Below, one piece after another: positions 63,837 through 64,000 of a DNA stretch of 64,000 nucleotides; positions within the stretch are counted from its first letter, which is position 1; every line of letters begins with the position of its first letter. The notes beneath the pieces are model-generated. The model searched no databases. It had not been told where the DNA came from and worked only from the letters and a program-made list of their open reading frames with translations. The translations under genes and the position numbers were made by a program. Source of the DNA: Brachionus manjavacas (lineage: Eukaryota > Rotifera > Eurotatoria > Ploima > Brachionidae); NCBI GenBank assembly GCA_019054805.1, contig JAHQIY010000042.1, forward strand, positions 62,001 through 126,000. Direction: 5' to 3'.

Positions 63837-64000
63837 AATCGATTATTTTGGTTGTGGAACAGACAGAGATTGCGAATTTTATAGCCAAATTCATCTATAT
63901 GCACGCAATATTATCGAGTTATTAACTTACACTAACTATTTGTAATATAGTTATTTTTCTGGCGTCAGAGAGTCGTCACATCGGCAGCTTTGTTACTCCC

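Noticed and set aside
1-64000. CRISPR array
   Set aside because: No regularly spaced short direct repeats were seen; the only long repeats are the two copies of the lipoprotein-HTH module.

Overview
This window reads as chromosomal DNA of a marine Vibrio or close relative (Vibrionaceae). The signs are a DUF3450-TtpC-ExbB-ExbD-TonB-TPR energising locus, a 367-residue PurC, a DUF2986 protein, a YjjI/YjjW glycyl-radical pair, a nirBDC-cobA operon, and many methyl-accepting and two-component sensors. This is inference from gene content; no 16S gene or other species marker is present.

Positions 1-11,700 are an accessory, decayed genomic island. It holds a secreted-protein pair cut by the window edge, a mini YadA-type anchor protein, two nearly identical copies of an AlpA/excisionase-like HTH gene each next to a surface-lipoprotein gene (one lipoprotein copy is broken), two remnants of the same kind of tyrosine integrase, a decayed IS3-family element, a gene split by an in-frame stop, and one intact 1225-residue secreted protein of unknown function. 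The layout suggests a lipoprotein-HTH-integrase module that was duplicated and then decayed.

Positions 11,700-18,000 are core-like: tryptophanase, a VirK/YbjX (DUF535) gene, an OmpR-type two-component pair and a TnaB/Mtr-type aromatic amino-acid permease. From 18,000 to 21,600 a second accessory patch carries an IbrA/IbrB-like PP-loop/ParB-fold pair behind a third member of the lipoprotein family. Positions 21,700-25,000 hold small conserved genes, an alpha/beta hydrolase, a possible regulator and a NYN-domain nuclease.

Positions 25,000-40,500 are sensing and anaerobic respiration. nirB-nirD-nirC-cobA reduces nitrite and makes the siroheme precursor; its promoter has FNR- and NarL/NarP-like sites in the spacing known for E. 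coli nirB. Two chemoreceptors (one ATGA-coupled to a small Cys-rich protein, one Aer-like with an FNR-like box), a diguanylate cyclase, a DUF2726 protein, two orphan periplasmic binding proteins and a CitA/CitB-type two-component system follow. The first binding-protein gene has a leader hairpin that would bury its ribosome binding site.

Positions 41,000-50,500 are iron uptake: the TtpC-type TonB locus and a siderophore receptor, each with a Fur-like box, then a CpxA/CpxR-like pair. The remainder (50,500-64,000) is mixed metabolism: two MBL-fold proteins, a lactate/malate-dehydrogenase-family enzyme with an unusual specificity residue, an EamA transporter, a glycerophosphodiesterase, a SulA-like gene with a LexA-like box, purC, an EF-hand protein, a LysR regulator, YjjI/YjjW and a Cache-type chemoreceptor.

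No tRNA, rRNA or CRISPR array was seen. The best candidates for something undescribed are the 1225-residue protein in its duplicated-module island, the lipoprotein family (including its link to IbrA/IbrB), the SD-sequestering leader at 38,054-38,099, and the Cys-rich chemoreceptor partner.
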